From: Marinobacter sp. S6332
GTDB lineage: Bacteria; Pseudomonadota; Gammaproteobacteria; Pseudomonadales; Oleiphilaceae
Length of the DNA stretch: 64,000 nt
Direction: 5' to 3'
NCBI RefSeq assembly: GCF_023016045.1
Contig: NZ_JALKAP010000009.1
Span: 62,001-126,000 of the forward strand
Below are positions 56,003-64,000 of the stretch, one piece after another. The position numbers and the translations under genes were made by a program. The notes below the pieces were generated by a model. The model did no database searches. It saw only the letters and a list, made by a program, of their open reading frames with translations, and was not told the DNA's origin. The stretch's first letter is position 1. Every line of letters starts with the position of its first letter.

Positions 56003-56530
56003 TTATCTTTCTGAATCTATATTGAACCATGGCTGCCAGGTGCCAATTAAAAGGTCCTCTTGGAAAAAACGTTCTGCAACGTCGTTCTCTCCGAAATCAG
56101 TGCGGTAAGAGAATCCAACGGAATTCTCAATAATCTCTAGTGGCTCGTCCGTTTCTGGAAATATATGTTCGATGCCCCAGCGGACTTGGCAGGATGTTGT
56201 CTTGGGAGGTGTTTTGTGGTTCTCAGGATAGTAATCGTGCAGCCGCCCGCTACAGCCTCGTTTTAGGTGGAGTAAGAATCTTTTTCAGATGTTGGTGGTT
56301 TTTCCCACGTACAGGCAAGGATAGGCTAGCTCAGCCGGCCACCAGTCTCCGTAACTGACATTGACCAAACGTCCTCCTGGTCCTTTGAGTATGATGGATC
56401 GGTTTGAGCTCAGTAGCGTGTCGCGCTCCCCAATCCACCAAAAGGCATAGAGGCCAGCCTTATGTGGTAGGTCTATCTTGCGGCCAGAGCAAATGTCTTT
56501 GATCGACGGGATTTCAGTAATTGCCTTCAT
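56003..56530 (-). pseudogene. GIY-YIG nuclease-like gene with an in-frame stop
   Basis: Read on the minus strand from an ATG at 56530, the product has a GIY element (KAGLYAFWWIG) and a YIG element (CLYVGKTTNI). A TGA stop at 56286-56284 breaks it right there. In the same frame the sequence continues plausibly (KRFLLHLKRG ... WGIEHIFPETDEP ... GTWQPWFNIDSER) to TAA at 56003. The expected Arg of NI-x-KR lies just after the stop. This is best read as a nonsense-mutated nuclease gene; a start at 56668 is also possible. Confidence 0.65.
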
Positions 56531-56655
56531 CGGGGAATATATGTGGGTGGGGTGTCTAACATGGCTTTCTAATTCTATCGTGCAGGGTACTTTGGGGCCC
56601 TGACAGGCAGCATCTCGCATTGAGAAGATGACTGCCAGGATGGGGGTAGCGCTGT

Positions 56656-56811
56656 TTAGCCGTCCCATCCACCATCGCTGGTTGTTGGGGGCAGAGGTGC
56701 CGTGTCACCTGGGCCGCCATCACTTGATGTTGGTCCTGGGAGCTCGCCGGGTTCAAGAGCATACACCGAAGGTGAAATAAGAAGTAGAGCAGCCATTATC
56801 AGTTTGATCAT
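56656..56811 (-). CDS. Small secreted Pro/Gly/Asp-rich peptide
   Basis: The 51-aa product has a signal peptide (MIKLIMAALLLISPSVYA). A mature tail of about 33 residues is rich in Pro, Gly, Asp and Ser (PGPTSSDGGPGDTAPLPP, TSDGGWDG). An AAGGA site lies upstream. The repeated TSDGG motif resembles small exported peptides of unknown role. Confidence 0.5.
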   Translation of the reverse strand: MIKLIMAALLLISPSVYALEPGELPGPTSSDGGPGDTAPLPPTTSDGGWDG

Positions 56812-56958
56812 CGGGAGATCCTTTTTACACATTGTTATCATGCTCAATGCTAGCATGTGTGGCCCTGTCCGAGAAGAAATGACTTTAAATCAAAAAGATC
56901 AGGCGCACCGGGGCTGGGTTCTTGAGCCAGTGCTCACTCCTTGCGATTCAGAAATTGT

Positions 56959-56996
56959 GCCCATCCTCACATGATTCAGTTCTGAAGAGGATGGGC
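56959..56996 (-). terminator. Terminator hairpin of the two small minus-strand genes
   Basis: Perfect 10-bp arms (GCCCATCCTC / GAGGATGGGC) with an 18-nt loop lie 7 bp after the stop of the 71-aa gene. The T-run is short. Confidence 0.55.
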
Positions 56997-57003
56997 TTGA
57001 GAG

Positions 57004-57219
57004 TTAGTGAACGGTTCTGCCCACACCGCCCAGGAACTGCTGACTGCAAGAGTAGTCAACGGTTGCGTAGAACCTATTCGGCTCTTCAGAATTCTGGAAG
57101 AGATCGAGCGTAATCCAATCTTCTCCCCGTCGCATCTGGACGTTGAGATTGATCTCTTCGCAATTGAACTCTTTGGTGAGCGTGGCGGCCAGGTTCTGGG
57201 TCTTTTTCATGAAATCCAT
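57004..57219 (-). CDS. Small hypothetical protein, 71 aa
   Basis: The product (MDFMKKTQNLAATLTKEF...) has a strong GGAGGG site before the ATG and is followed by a 10-bp hairpin. It has one Cys in NCEEINLNVQ and another in DYSCSQQF. It is a likely cytoplasmic small protein without a known domain. It lies 15 bp after the 85-aa gene and is probably co-transcribed with it. Confidence 0.6.
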   Translation of the reverse strand: MDFMKKTQNLAATLTKEFNCEEINLNVQMRRGEDWITLDLFQNSEEPNRFYATVDYSCSQQFLGGVGRTVH

Positions 57220-57234
57220 GTTGAATCCCTCCGC

Positions 57235-57492
57235 TCAGAACCATACGTTCTTTTTGATAGTGCCCAGCTGGTTCGCCGCCCTGGCGGTCGCTGGAGTCAG
57301 CTTTGACAGAGAGCTGTCACCGGTAGTGCCATCGCTGTAGTTCTGGAGATTGTCGCCGATCACAAGGCTGGTGCCGTCCGTGCACGACACCCGCACTTCT
57401 GCTTTGCTCAGCTCGAAGTTTTCGAGAGTCTCCGCCAGAGCGTTGGCCTGTTTGAGCAGGTCGGTAATCTGTTCAATCAAGTGTTTCATCAT
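57235..57492 (-). CDS. Small hypothetical protein, 85 aa
   Basis: The product (MMKHLIEQITDLLKQAN...) has an N-terminal helix and a short beta domain (VRVSCTDGTSLVIGDNLQNY). An AGAGGA site precedes the start codon. It is the first gene of a two-gene minus-strand unit. There is no recognised domain or signal peptide. Confidence 0.6.
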   Translation of the reverse strand: MMKHLIEQITDLLKQANALAETLENFELSKAEVRVSCTDGTSLVIGDNLQNYSDGTTGDSSLSKLTPATARAANQLGTIKKNVWF

Positions 57493-57786
57493 TTTGGAGT
57501 ATCCTCTGCTTGCTCATTGAATTGGTCACGACATTCGAGACCTATTTCGACGTTACCCCATTTCGTCGTTCTAGCAAGCAAATAGATTTTTGCCGGACCG
57601 TGTGCTTGAATATCTGCCAAAACAGAGAGATATCGCCCCTATTGAAAAACGGCGGTCGCCAAGTCATAAAATTTATGTGGCTGGGGGTGAAAGGTTTTGG
57701 CTAAAAATTGATCGTTTTTGGGTTGAGGGGTAGGTTGGTGGGCTTGCTGTGTTTTTATCTTTAACTATTTGATTTTAATGATGTGG

Positions 57787-57802
57787 TGGTACCCCCGGCA
57801 GG
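57787..57802 (+). repeat. attR: right copy of a 16-bp direct repeat
   Basis: TGGTACCCCCGGCAGG here is the 3' end of the tRNA-Arg gene (acceptor stem, discriminator and CCA) and matches attL at 32623-32638. Confidence 0.85.
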
Positions 57803-57863
57803 ACTCGAACCTGCTACCTTCCCCTTAGGAGGGGGACGCTCTATCCAGATGAGCTACGGAGGC
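57787..57863 (-). tRNA. tRNA-Arg (anticodon CCT)
   Basis: The 77-nt minus-strand gene folds as a cloverleaf: acceptor GCCTCCG / CGGGGGT (two G-U pairs), anticodon loop CTCCTAA with anticodon CCT, T-arm GCAGG / CCTGC with TTCGAGT, and an encoded CCA. It is the island target; its 3' end serves as attR. Confidence 0.95.
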
Positions 57864-57949
57864 GCTTCTTTTAGAAGGTCGGTATGATAACGGCCTGAAG
57901 CTTGTGGCTCAAGGTGTTGCCGTGTTTTCTGTTAGTTTGGGAGTGGCGT

Positions 57950-58669
57950 TTGTCTGAACTCTTTTCGTTAAGCGTCATAGTACCTGTCTGGATGGAGTCA
58001 GCCAGCATTGTGGCAACGCTTGAAGCGCTGCAGCCGTTACGTGCTGCTGGCCATGAGCTTATTGTTGTGGATGCTGGCAGCACCGATGGCACGGCCAAAC
58101 TGGCCCAGCCTCTTGCGGATAGGGTGGTTCAATCGGAGAAAGGTAGGGCCGTTCAGATGAATGCTGGCGCGTCTGTTGTGAAGCCAGATGCGAAAAATAA
58201 CGTGTTGTTGTTTTTGCACGCGGATACCCGGCTTCCCTCAAGTGCATTGAGCGAGCTGAGTAAGTTTGTTCACAGCGACAAAGCATGGGGGCGCTTTGAT
58301 GTGCGCCTGAGCGGCCGGGGTGTGATGTTCCGTGTGATTGCCTGGTTTATGAACCAGCGTTCGCGGTTAACGGGCATTTGCACGGGCGATCAAGCGCTGT
58401 TTGTGCGCATAGAAGTGTTTGAGGCTTTGGGCGGGTTTGAGCCTTTGCCTATTATGGAAGATATTGAATTTACTCGTAAGCTCGGGTTGGTGTCCCGCCC
58501 CTTTTGCAGTCGAGAACCGGTTACAACGGATAGCCGCCGTTGGGAGCAGGGCGGCGTTTGGCGCACCATCTTTTTAATGTGGCGTTTGCGCTGGCGCTAT
58601 TGGCGCGGTGAATCACCAGAAAAACTCGCCCACGCTTACCGTTCGGATATTCGCAATGGCAAAGATTAA
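57950..58669 (+). CDS. TIGR04283-type family 2 glycosyltransferase
   Basis: The product of about 239 aa starts SLSVIVPVWMESASI and has VVDAGSTDG and a DxD-type FLHADT. The CTGDQALFVR and MEDIEF segments follow, typical of the family named after arsenosugar clusters. I prefer the TTG at 57950 behind GGGAG to the upstream ATG at 57902. It overlaps the next gene by 14 bp. Confidence 0.8.
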   Translation: MSELFSLSVIVPVWMESASIVATLEALQPLRAAGHELIVVDAGSTDGTAKLAQPLADRVVQSEKGRAVQMNAGASVVKPDAKNNVLLFLHADTRLPSSALSELSKFVHSDKAWGRFDVRLSGRGVMFRVIAWFMNQRSRLTGICTGDQALFVRIEVFEALGGFEPLPIMEDIEFTRKLGLVSRPFCSREPVTTDSRRWEQGGVWRTIFLMWRLRWRYWRGESPEKLAHAYRSDIRNGKD

Positions 58670-59291
58670 AGCTGCTAATGCAGTGGTGATGCAATTCGCC
58701 AAATGGCCGGAAGCTGGTCGAGTAAAAACCCGCCTTATCCCTGCGCTTGGTGTTTCAGGCGCTCTGAATGCGCACGTGGCGCTCACGCTTGCAGTGCTGG
58801 AAAACTTGAACGATTCTGGTCTTACTGTGCAATTCTGGTGGGACAGAGAGTTGGAGCCCGTTCCGGAAGTTGCACAAGAGGTTGTGCAGGCCATTGAACA
58901 GCGAGACATAGAGCAACGAACTCAGGAAGGTGTGAATTTGGGTGATCGCATGCTCAATGCCCTTGCAGCTGGGTTGGAGTCACACCGTTTGGCACTGATT
59001 GTAGGCAGTGATTGCCCCTCCGTTGATCCGGGCTATGTTCTGCAGGCCGTGGTTTGTCTGGAAGACTATGATGTGGTGTTGGGCCCGTCAGACGACGGCG
59101 GTTATGTGCTCATCGGCGCTCGCCGGGTGGTTCCGCACATGCTCGATGGTGTTGCATGGGGTACCGATAGCGCTCTGGAACAAACCTGCGAGCAAATCAA
59201 AAAAATGGGGCTCAGCGTTGGTTTGCTGGAGCCCCGTTGGGATGTGGATGAGCCGCAGGATTGGGCGCGTTTTCAGCTTACCTTGCAGTAA
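58656..59291 (+). CDS. TIGR04282-type nucleotidyltransferase-like glycosyltransferase (DUF2064)
   Basis: The 211-aa protein has the CofC/MobA-like start (VVMQFAKWPEAGRVKTRLIPALG) and the DUF2064 core (IVGSDCPSVDPGYV, VLGPSDDGGYVLIG). It overlaps the preceding glycosyltransferase and pairs with it in many genomes. Its 3' end overlaps the convergent M16 gene by 14 bp. Confidence 0.8.
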   Translation: MAKIKAANAVVMQFAKWPEAGRVKTRLIPALGVSGALNAHVALTLAVLENLNDSGLTVQFWWDRELEPVPEVAQEVVQAIEQRDIEQRTQEGVNLGDRMLNALAAGLESHRLALIVGSDCPSVDPGYVLQAVVCLEDYDVVLGPSDDGGYVLIGARRVVPHMLDGVAWGTDSALEQTCEQIKKMGLSVGLLEPRWDVDEPQDWARFQLTLQ

Positions 59292-62130
59292 CGGGGGGCT
59301 GCTGGAGGATTAGGGCGCGAGCTTCATCAGCACTCAACCCATCGCCTCCGGTTACTACGCGCAGTGCTCTATCTCTGTTTAATACAGCGCCTTCAAAGGT
59401 GGTTTTTAGTTCTTCCAAACTGACGGCTTTAACAGCTTTTGCGAGTTGCTCGCGGGAATCAAAGTTATCAGAGCCACGGTCGATCTCGCGCCAGTAGCGC
59501 CCTGATATCTCGCCCAACTGGCGGTCTTGCTCCAAAATTTTGCTGATTACGGCCTGTTTTTCACGATTTAACCGTTTTTCGCCTAGGGTACTGAGGGTTT
59601 TATCGAAACCCTCTGAGAACTCGCGAACTGCTTGGTCAATGTCGCTCTGGCTTGCGGTCGGTGATTGAACTACAAAGCCCAATGCCGGAGTCTCCAGTAC
59701 TTCAAACGGTGTGGCGTAAACAATGTAGCCAAGCTGGCGGGTGGTTCTGATTTCCTCGTAAAACGGGCTACTTATTATTTGGGCCAGTAGGCGGAAGCGG
59801 GCGCGCTCTTCAAAGCCGGTGTCTTTACCCTGAGTGTAAAGCGTGTAACCGGTATCCGGGTGCTCTACATCCAAGGATACCAGCGTCTCGTTGGCTGGTA
59901 GCTTCCGCATGCGGCTGCGTTCAACCTCTACAAGCTCACTCTTACCCAATACGATTGCGTCAACTTGTTGGGCAAGATTGAGGGCGTAAGCTTCTGTAAT
60001 ATTGCCGTGGGCCAACAGCACCGGGTCTACTTCTGAAAGCAGCGCATCCGCAAAAGACATAAGCTCATCGAAGGTCACTTCTTTGGCTGCTTGAAGCTTT
60101 TCTTCGGTACTCCAGGTGTCTTCCAACAAGGCCGACTGAATGAATTCCGAGGTCTGAGCCACTGGGCGATCTTTTGCTTTGTTTTGCAGGCTGTCTATAA
60201 GATTCTGCCGAGCAATATCAAACCGCTGCCGGGTAACCTCCGGCGTTGCTACCTGCATAAGAATACGGTTCATCAGTGTGTGGAGTTTGTCGCTGTATCC
60301 GCCTACACGCACGGTAATGCCACGCAGGTGTGGATAAATGCTGTAATCCAACCCCGCAAGGCGGGCGGAATAAGCCCATGCATTCAGGTTGTTGTTGATG
60401 TTATCCACCAGTAGACGTGTGAGCACGTGGCTGCGGGCAGAAACGCGGACGGCTGGGGTGCGCAGGCTGAAAAATACGTTGGCCTTGGGCGTGTTAAAGC
60501 GGGTATCCCGGGCAAACCAAATCGCAATGCCGTCTTGGTTGCCCAAGCGCTCGGGTTTGCTCATGGTTTTGCCTGAAACCATGGCAAGGTTTTCAGGTAC
60601 AAACGGGTTTGGCAAGGGAAGCCGAAGCGCTTCACTCAATGCGCTGGGTGCATTGTTTTGGAGTAGCTCGGCGTTCAAGGGTTCAAGTTGCCAGGGCGTT
60701 TCATACCATTGAGTATATTCTGGATTTGTCAGTTCAGGCTGAGGCGCCAGCAAGTAGGCCATTAAATTATCCGGCGTTAACCGGGAAAGAATGGCCTTGT
60801 ACTGTTCTGGCGCATAGCGCTCCATCAACCAAGGCGCGCTGAGAATATCGTCAGCAGGATAATCCTGAAGCTGGCTCGATAGTCGCATGGCCTCGTGCAT
60901 GGGTTCACTTTGCTCACGAAAACGAAAGTCAATTTGCGCCAACTGCTGCATTTCTTTAAAGCGCTGTTGGCTGATGCCCTGTTCACGGATAATGTCGATG
61001 TATTGGAACACCAGAGGCAGGATCTCCTCATGCCTGTCGAGGCCCTCTGGGGTGAGCGCAATGCTGATGTCCAATGTGGCGTTTTCGCCGGTATCCATTC
61101 CAAGGCCTGCAGAGAGGCTATCAGCCAAACCGTTTCTTTTGAGCACATCGAATAGGCTTCCCGGCCCTTCATGACCAAGCAGGTTGGCAAGGTAGCTGGC
61201 AGGTTTCGTGCGGTAGTTTTCCTTTTGGGATGGAATGGGAAATGACAGTGACAAACTGCGAACATCTTTGATGGCTTCAGCCGTTACCTTTGCGGGCAGT
61301 TTATGGTCTTCAAGTAGGCTCGCGCTGTGAACCCTGGGTTTTAGGTTACGGTTCTCTATGGCCTCAAAGCGCGCGCGTACCATCGATTCAAGTGTGTTCA
61401 GCGGCTGGGGGCCATAAACGGCTAGCGTCATCAGGTTGGCGGAATAATGGGTTTTCCAGAACTCGATCAGGTCGGGCCGAAGTGGGTTCGCTTCGGTATT
61501 TTCCAGTGTCGTGAGGTTGCCTACAGCAAACTGATGAAATGCGTGTTCAGGGTTGCTGGTGGCTTTTTTGACTGAATAAAAACGACGGCCATCCTCTTTT
61601 TGTTTAGCACTGAACTCTGAATGAACAGCATTACGTTCCCGGTCTACCAGTTCGGCGGTAAACAGTGGTGCGGCAAACTGCTGGGCAAAGCGGTCCAGCG
61701 CTGCTTCGAGATAGTTAGCCTGAATATCAAAGAAGTAGTTAGTGTTTCGAAACGCTGTGAAGGCATTGTGGCTGCCGCCGTGGCTTTTGATGAACTGTTG
61801 GTACTCGCCGGGTTCAGGATACTTTTCAGTGCCCAAAAACAACATGTGTTCCAGAAAGTGCGAGATGCCTTCTCGCTCTTTCGGGTCATCACCACTGCCA
61901 ACGGCCACATTCATGGAAGCCGCAGCTTTGTCCGCGCTTTTATCTGATACCAGAATAGCTCGCAAGCCATTGTCCAGTTCTATGAACCTGTATTCGTTGT
62001 TGTCGTTCGGGCTCTTGTCTGGTGTTTGTGCCGCCATGGAAAGAGTGCTGGCGAGGAACAATACCAGCAGCGCGAGCGCTTTTGCGGCTAGCGAATGCGT
62101 AAAAAGGTTCTTGGGCGAACTTATGGACAT
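59278..62130 (-). CDS. Pitrilysin-like M16 zinc metallopeptidase
   Basis: The 950-aa secreted protease has a signal peptide (ALALLVLFLASTLSMAAQ). The inverted zinc motif HFLEH (H91, E94, H95) is present, with a distal Glu in ELVDRERNAVHSEF. Length and two-half architecture (an inactive second half near 510-940) match the insulinase/pitrilysin group. It is likely periplasmic and degrades small peptides. Confidence 0.9.
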   Translation of the reverse strand: MSISSPKNLFTHSLAAKALALLVLFLASTLSMAAQTPDKSPNDNNEYRFIELDNGLRAILVSDKSADKAAASMNVAVGSGDDPKEREGISHFLEHMLFLGTEKYPEPGEYQQFIKSHGGSHNAFTAFRNTNYFFDIQANYLEAALDRFAQQFAAPLFTAELVDRERNAVHSEFSAKQKEDGRRFYSVKKATSNPEHAFHQFAVGNLTTLENTEANPLRPDLIEFWKTHYSANLMTLAVYGPQPLNTLESMVRARFEAIENRNLKPRVHSASLLEDHKLPAKVTAEAIKDVRSLSLSFPIPSQKENYRTKPASYLANLLGHEGPGSLFDVLKRNGLADSLSAGLGMDTGENATLDISIALTPEGLDRHEEILPLVFQYIDIIREQGISQQRFKEMQQLAQIDFRFREQSEPMHEAMRLSSQLQDYPADDILSAPWLMERYAPEQYKAILSRLTPDNLMAYLLAPQPELTNPEYTQWYETPWQLEPLNAELLQNNAPSALSEALRLPLPNPFVPENLAMVSGKTMSKPERLGNQDGIAIWFARDTRFNTPKANVFFSLRTPAVRVSARSHVLTRLLVDNINNNLNAWAYSARLAGLDYSIYPHLRGITVRVGGYSDKLHTLMNRILMQVATPEVTRQRFDIARQNLIDSLQNKAKDRPVAQTSEFIQSALLEDTWSTEEKLQAAKEVTFDELMSFADALLSEVDPVLLAHGNITEAYALNLAQQVDAIVLGKSELVEVERSRMRKLPANETLVSLDVEHPDTGYTLYTQGKDTGFEERARFRLLAQIISSPFYEEIRTTRQLGYIVYATPFEVLETPALGFVVQSPTASQSDIDQAVREFSEGFDKTLSTLGEKRLNREKQAVISKILEQDRQLGEISGRYWREIDRGSDNFDSREQLAKAVKAVSLEELKTTFEGAVLNRDRALRVVTGGDGLSADEARALILQQPPVTAR

Positions 62131-62188
62131 AGGGCCTCTCGTATCCGTTTGGGAGCCTGAAAAGTTAATGTGCGATACAGATTAATGC

Positions 62189-62488
62189 TCAGTGCATCTT
62201 TGAGTCGCGCGTGCTTTTCGGCTGTTGATCAAGGGTTTTACGGGCGAGATCTGACGCTTTTTCAGCATCCAGTTCGCCAGAGGCAATGCGCTCAAGTACA
62301 GACGCCATAATAGCGACAGACTGGCGGTAATCCGCAAACTCAGCCTGAAAGGCACTGTCTATGGCTTGATAAACCGCTTGAATTTTTTGCTCCCTGCTTC
62401 CGGAATCTGATGCTGTGTCGTTGATAGCTTTCAGGCAGGCGCGGGCAATGGTGATATAGCGATCAGTGTTCGGGTTATCTTTTTGCAT
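62189..62488 (-). CDS. Small hypothetical protein, 99 aa
   Basis: The helical acidic product (YITIARACLKAINDTASD, IQAVYQAIDSAFQAEF, ASVLERIASGELDAEKASDLARK) has no signal peptide and no recognised domain. It starts 57 bp upstream of the M16 gene on the same strand and may be co-transcribed with it. Confidence 0.6.
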   Translation of the reverse strand: MQKDNPNTDRYITIARACLKAINDTASDSGSREQKIQAVYQAIDSAFQAEFADYRQSVAIMASVLERIASGELDAEKASDLARKTLDQQPKSTRDSKMH

Positions 62489-62861
62489 TCTAGTTTTTCC
62501 GGGTATTGTTTGGTCTTGATGAAGTGTTGACGCCTGAATGGGCTACAAGTTCCGGATTATCGCATTGCTCGCAGGTTGTTTCATTGCTTTGCCGTAATTC
62601 ACCGTTGGGGTGAGGCACGGGCGAATTACTGTGCTAGTCTAAATTGCGTTGTGTCGGGTAAAAATACAGTCGTCCAAAATAGTTTTAGAGTAATAGCTCT
62701 AACAAAAACAAAGGGTTGCAGAGTAAAAGCTCTAAATAATTCCGATACATGAAAGTTGCAATTAAGTACAATGCCGTCCTTTATGGGTTGCCGTAAGACT
62801 TTGGTCTAAGATGGTCGGCATGGATAGACAACAATAGAGCAACAAGCAGGGTGGATTATCA
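62489..62861. other. Promoter region between the small gene and the fatty acyl reductase gene
   Basis: This 373-bp AT-rich spacer divides the two divergent genes. It carries the duplicated palindrome listed next and an AGGGTGG ribosome site before the reductase ATG. No ORF or tRNA is seen. Confidence 0.5.
62685..62735. promoter_or_regulatory. Tandem copies of an AGAGTAAWAGCTCTAA palindrome
   Basis: Copies at 62685-62702 (TTAGAG-TAATAG-CTCTAA) and 62720-62735 (AGAG-TAAAAG-CTCTAA) are 34 bp apart centre to centre, about three helical turns. They fit a pair of operators for a dimeric regulator of the reductase gene. The regulator is not identified; they differ from FadR and PsrA boxes as I remember them. 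Confidence 0.5.
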
Positions 62862-64000
62862 ATGAATTATTTCCTGACCGGTGGTACTGGTTTTATTGGT
62901 CGTTTTCTAGTGGAAAAACTGTTGGCGCGTGGCGGTACCGTGCATCTGCTCGTAAGAGAGCAGTCTCAAGGTAAGCTTGATGCGCTAAGAGAAAGTTGGG
63001 GTGTCGATGAGTCTCGTGTAAAGGCTGTTGTTGGTGATCTCACGAGTAAGAATCTGGGTATTGATGCCAAAACGCTAAAAGCCTTGGCAGGAAAGGTAGA
63101 TCACTTTTTCCATCTCGCGGCTGTCTACGACATGGGCGCCGATGAAGAAGCACAGCAGGCCACGAACATCGAAGGCACCCGGTCAGCAGTAAATGCTGCT
63201 GCAGCCATGAAGGCAAAGCACTTTCACCATGTTTCTTCTATCGCTGCAGCTGGCCTGTTCAAGGGTATTTTCCGCGAAGATATGTTTGAAGAAGCGGAGA
63301 AACTGGATCACCCCTACCTGATGACCAAGCATGAATCCGAGAAGGTCGTGCGTGAAGAATGCAAGGTGCCCTTCCGCATTTATCGGCCGGGGATGGTGAT
63401 TGGCCATTCAGAAACCGGAGAAATGGACAAGATTGATGGTCCTTACTATTTCTTCAAAATGATCCAGAAGATTCGTCGTACTCTGCCTCAGTGGGTGCCA
63501 ACAATTGGTGTTGAAGGCGGTCGGCTGAACGTTGTTCCTGTCGACTTTGTGGTGAATGCAATGGATCACATTGCCCACCTTGAAGGCGAGGACGGAAATT
63601 GCTTCCACCTTGTGGATACCGACCCCTATAAAGTGGGTGAGATTCTCAATATTTTCTGCGAGGCGGGTCACGCTCCCAAGATGGGTATGCGTATTGATTC
63701 CCGCATGTTCGGGTTTATTCCGCCATTCATCCGCCAGAGCCTGAAGAACCTCCCTCCGGTTAAGCAGATCACAAGCGCAGTGCTGGATGATTTGGGAATT
63801 CCTCGCTCTGTGCTGTCTTTCATTAATTACCCCACACGCTTTGATGCCCGTGAAACCGAGAGAGCACTCAAGGGAACGGGGATTGAAGTGCCCCGTCTTG
63901 AGGACTATGCGCCGGTAATCTGGGATTTCTGGGAGCGCAACCTCGACCCCGACCTGTTCAAAGATCGCACGTTGAAGGGCACGGTTAGTGGCAAGGTGTG
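62862..64000 (+). CDS. Bifunctional fatty acyl-CoA/aldehyde reductase (3' end outside the window)
   Basis: At least 379 residues are seen and no stop occurs before the edge. The N-terminal extended SDR reductase has GGTGFIGRFL, the YLMTK active site (Tyr-x3-Lys), and a male-sterility-type extension (FINYPTRFD, YAPVIWDFWERNLDPDLF). It closely matches what I recall of the Marinobacter VT8 fatty acyl reductase of about 660 aa. That enzyme makes fatty alcohols for wax ester storage and has a second SDR domain beyond this edge. Confidence 0.9.
   Translation, partial: MNYFLTGGTGFIGRFLVEKLLARGGTVHLLVREQSQGKLDALRESWGVDESRVKAVVGDLTSKNLGIDAKTLKALAGKVDHFFHLAAVYDMGADEEAQQATNIEGTRSAVNAAAAMKAKHFHHVSSIAAAGLFKGIFREDMFEEAEKLDHPYLMTKHESEKVVREECKVPFRIYRPGMVIGHSETGEMDKIDGPYYFFKMIQKIRRTLPQWVPTIGVEGGRLNVVPVDFVVNAMDHIAHLEGEDGNCFHLVDTDPYKVGEILNIFCEAGHAPKMGMRIDSRMFGFIPPFIRQSLKNLPPVKQITSAVLDDLGIPRSVLSFINYPTRFDARETERALKGTGIEVPRLEDYAPVIWDFWERNLDPDLFKDRTLKGTVSGKV

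Larger units (their letters stand above)
32623..57802. mobile_element. Integrated genomic (defence) island in tRNA-Arg(CCT)
   Basis: The 25.2-kb segment is bounded by a 16-bp direct repeat, carries a P4-type integrase at the left end and restores the tRNA at the right end. Inside are an AlpA-like regulator, a second recombinase module, small unknown genes, a seven-gene restriction/defence block and a broken GIY-YIG gene. Base composition changes sharply within it. No transfer, replication or phage structural genes are seen, so it depends on a helper or is an integrative satellite-like island. The integrase is at the end away from the tRNA, which is less common than int next to the tRNA. Confidence 0.85.

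Noticed and set aside
57510-57704. Plus-strand 64-aa ORF near the tRNA
   Set aside because: No ribosome site or recognisable content; it lies in the divergent upstream region of the small minus-strand genes.
32623-57802. Prophage
   Set aside because: No capsid, tail, portal, terminase or lysis genes are visible; only integration and cargo genes.
1-64000. CRISPR arrays and insertion sequences
   Set aside because: No regularly spaced repeats of 25-40 bp, no cas genes and no transposase genes were seen.

Overview
The window looks like chromosomal DNA of a Marinobacter-type marine gammaproteobacterium. The strongest pointer is the truncated gene at the right edge. Its N-terminal sequence closely matches what I remember of the bifunctional fatty acyl reductase of Marinobacter aquaeolei VT8. 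Other genes fit: a yehZYXW-type osmolyte importer, YciO, BolA, Rnk, a YfaZ-like porin and moderate GC content.

Layout. 1-3.7 kb: a LysR regulator divergent from DoxX, quinone oxidoreductase-like, pirin and WrbA genes (electrophile/redox response). 3.85-10.3 kb: a tightly overlapping four-gene SMC/KITE/kleisin/Toprim operon, a Wadjet (JetCBAD)/Mks-type anti-plasmid system. 10.6-13.2 kb: three envelope-type proteins. 13.2-18.2 kb (minus strand): OmpR-type regulator, LysM-FecR protein and CHASE2 histidine kinase. 18.3-24.7 kb: topB, a large inverted repeat, bolA, yciO, a hypothetical gene, a chemoreceptor with a c-type heme motif, and rnk. 25-30.1 kb: a PLP aminotransferase and the YehZYXW-like ABC importer. 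30.3-32.6 kb: a PEP-CTERM protein, a MerR regulator and a divergent SDR gene.

32,623-57,802 is a 25.2-kb integrated island. It is bounded by a 16-bp direct repeat whose right copy is the 3' end of an intact tRNA-Arg(CCT) gene. The left end carries a P4-type integrase and an AlpA-like regulator. Next come small unknown genes, a second tyrosine-recombinase module and an orphan Xre/MbcA/ParS-type antitoxin. The main cargo is a seven-gene co-directional block: HExxH metallopeptidase, unknown 406-aa protein, PLD-like protein, large SNF2-type helicase, beta-class adenine methyltransferase, Res-type helicase-nuclease, and NERD-UvrD helicase. It reads as a composite anti-phage system with a type III-like restriction core and DISARM-reminiscent accessory proteins. 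This block, especially its first four genes, is my best candidate for something incompletely described. The right end holds a GIY-YIG gene broken by an in-frame stop, and several small genes.

After the tRNA the core genome resumes: two arsenosugar-type glycosyltransferase genes, a pitrilysin-like M16 protease, a small hypothetical gene, a spacer with a duplicated palindrome, and the fatty acyl reductase running off the window. All calls rest on reading the sequence and remembered family features; no database search was run.
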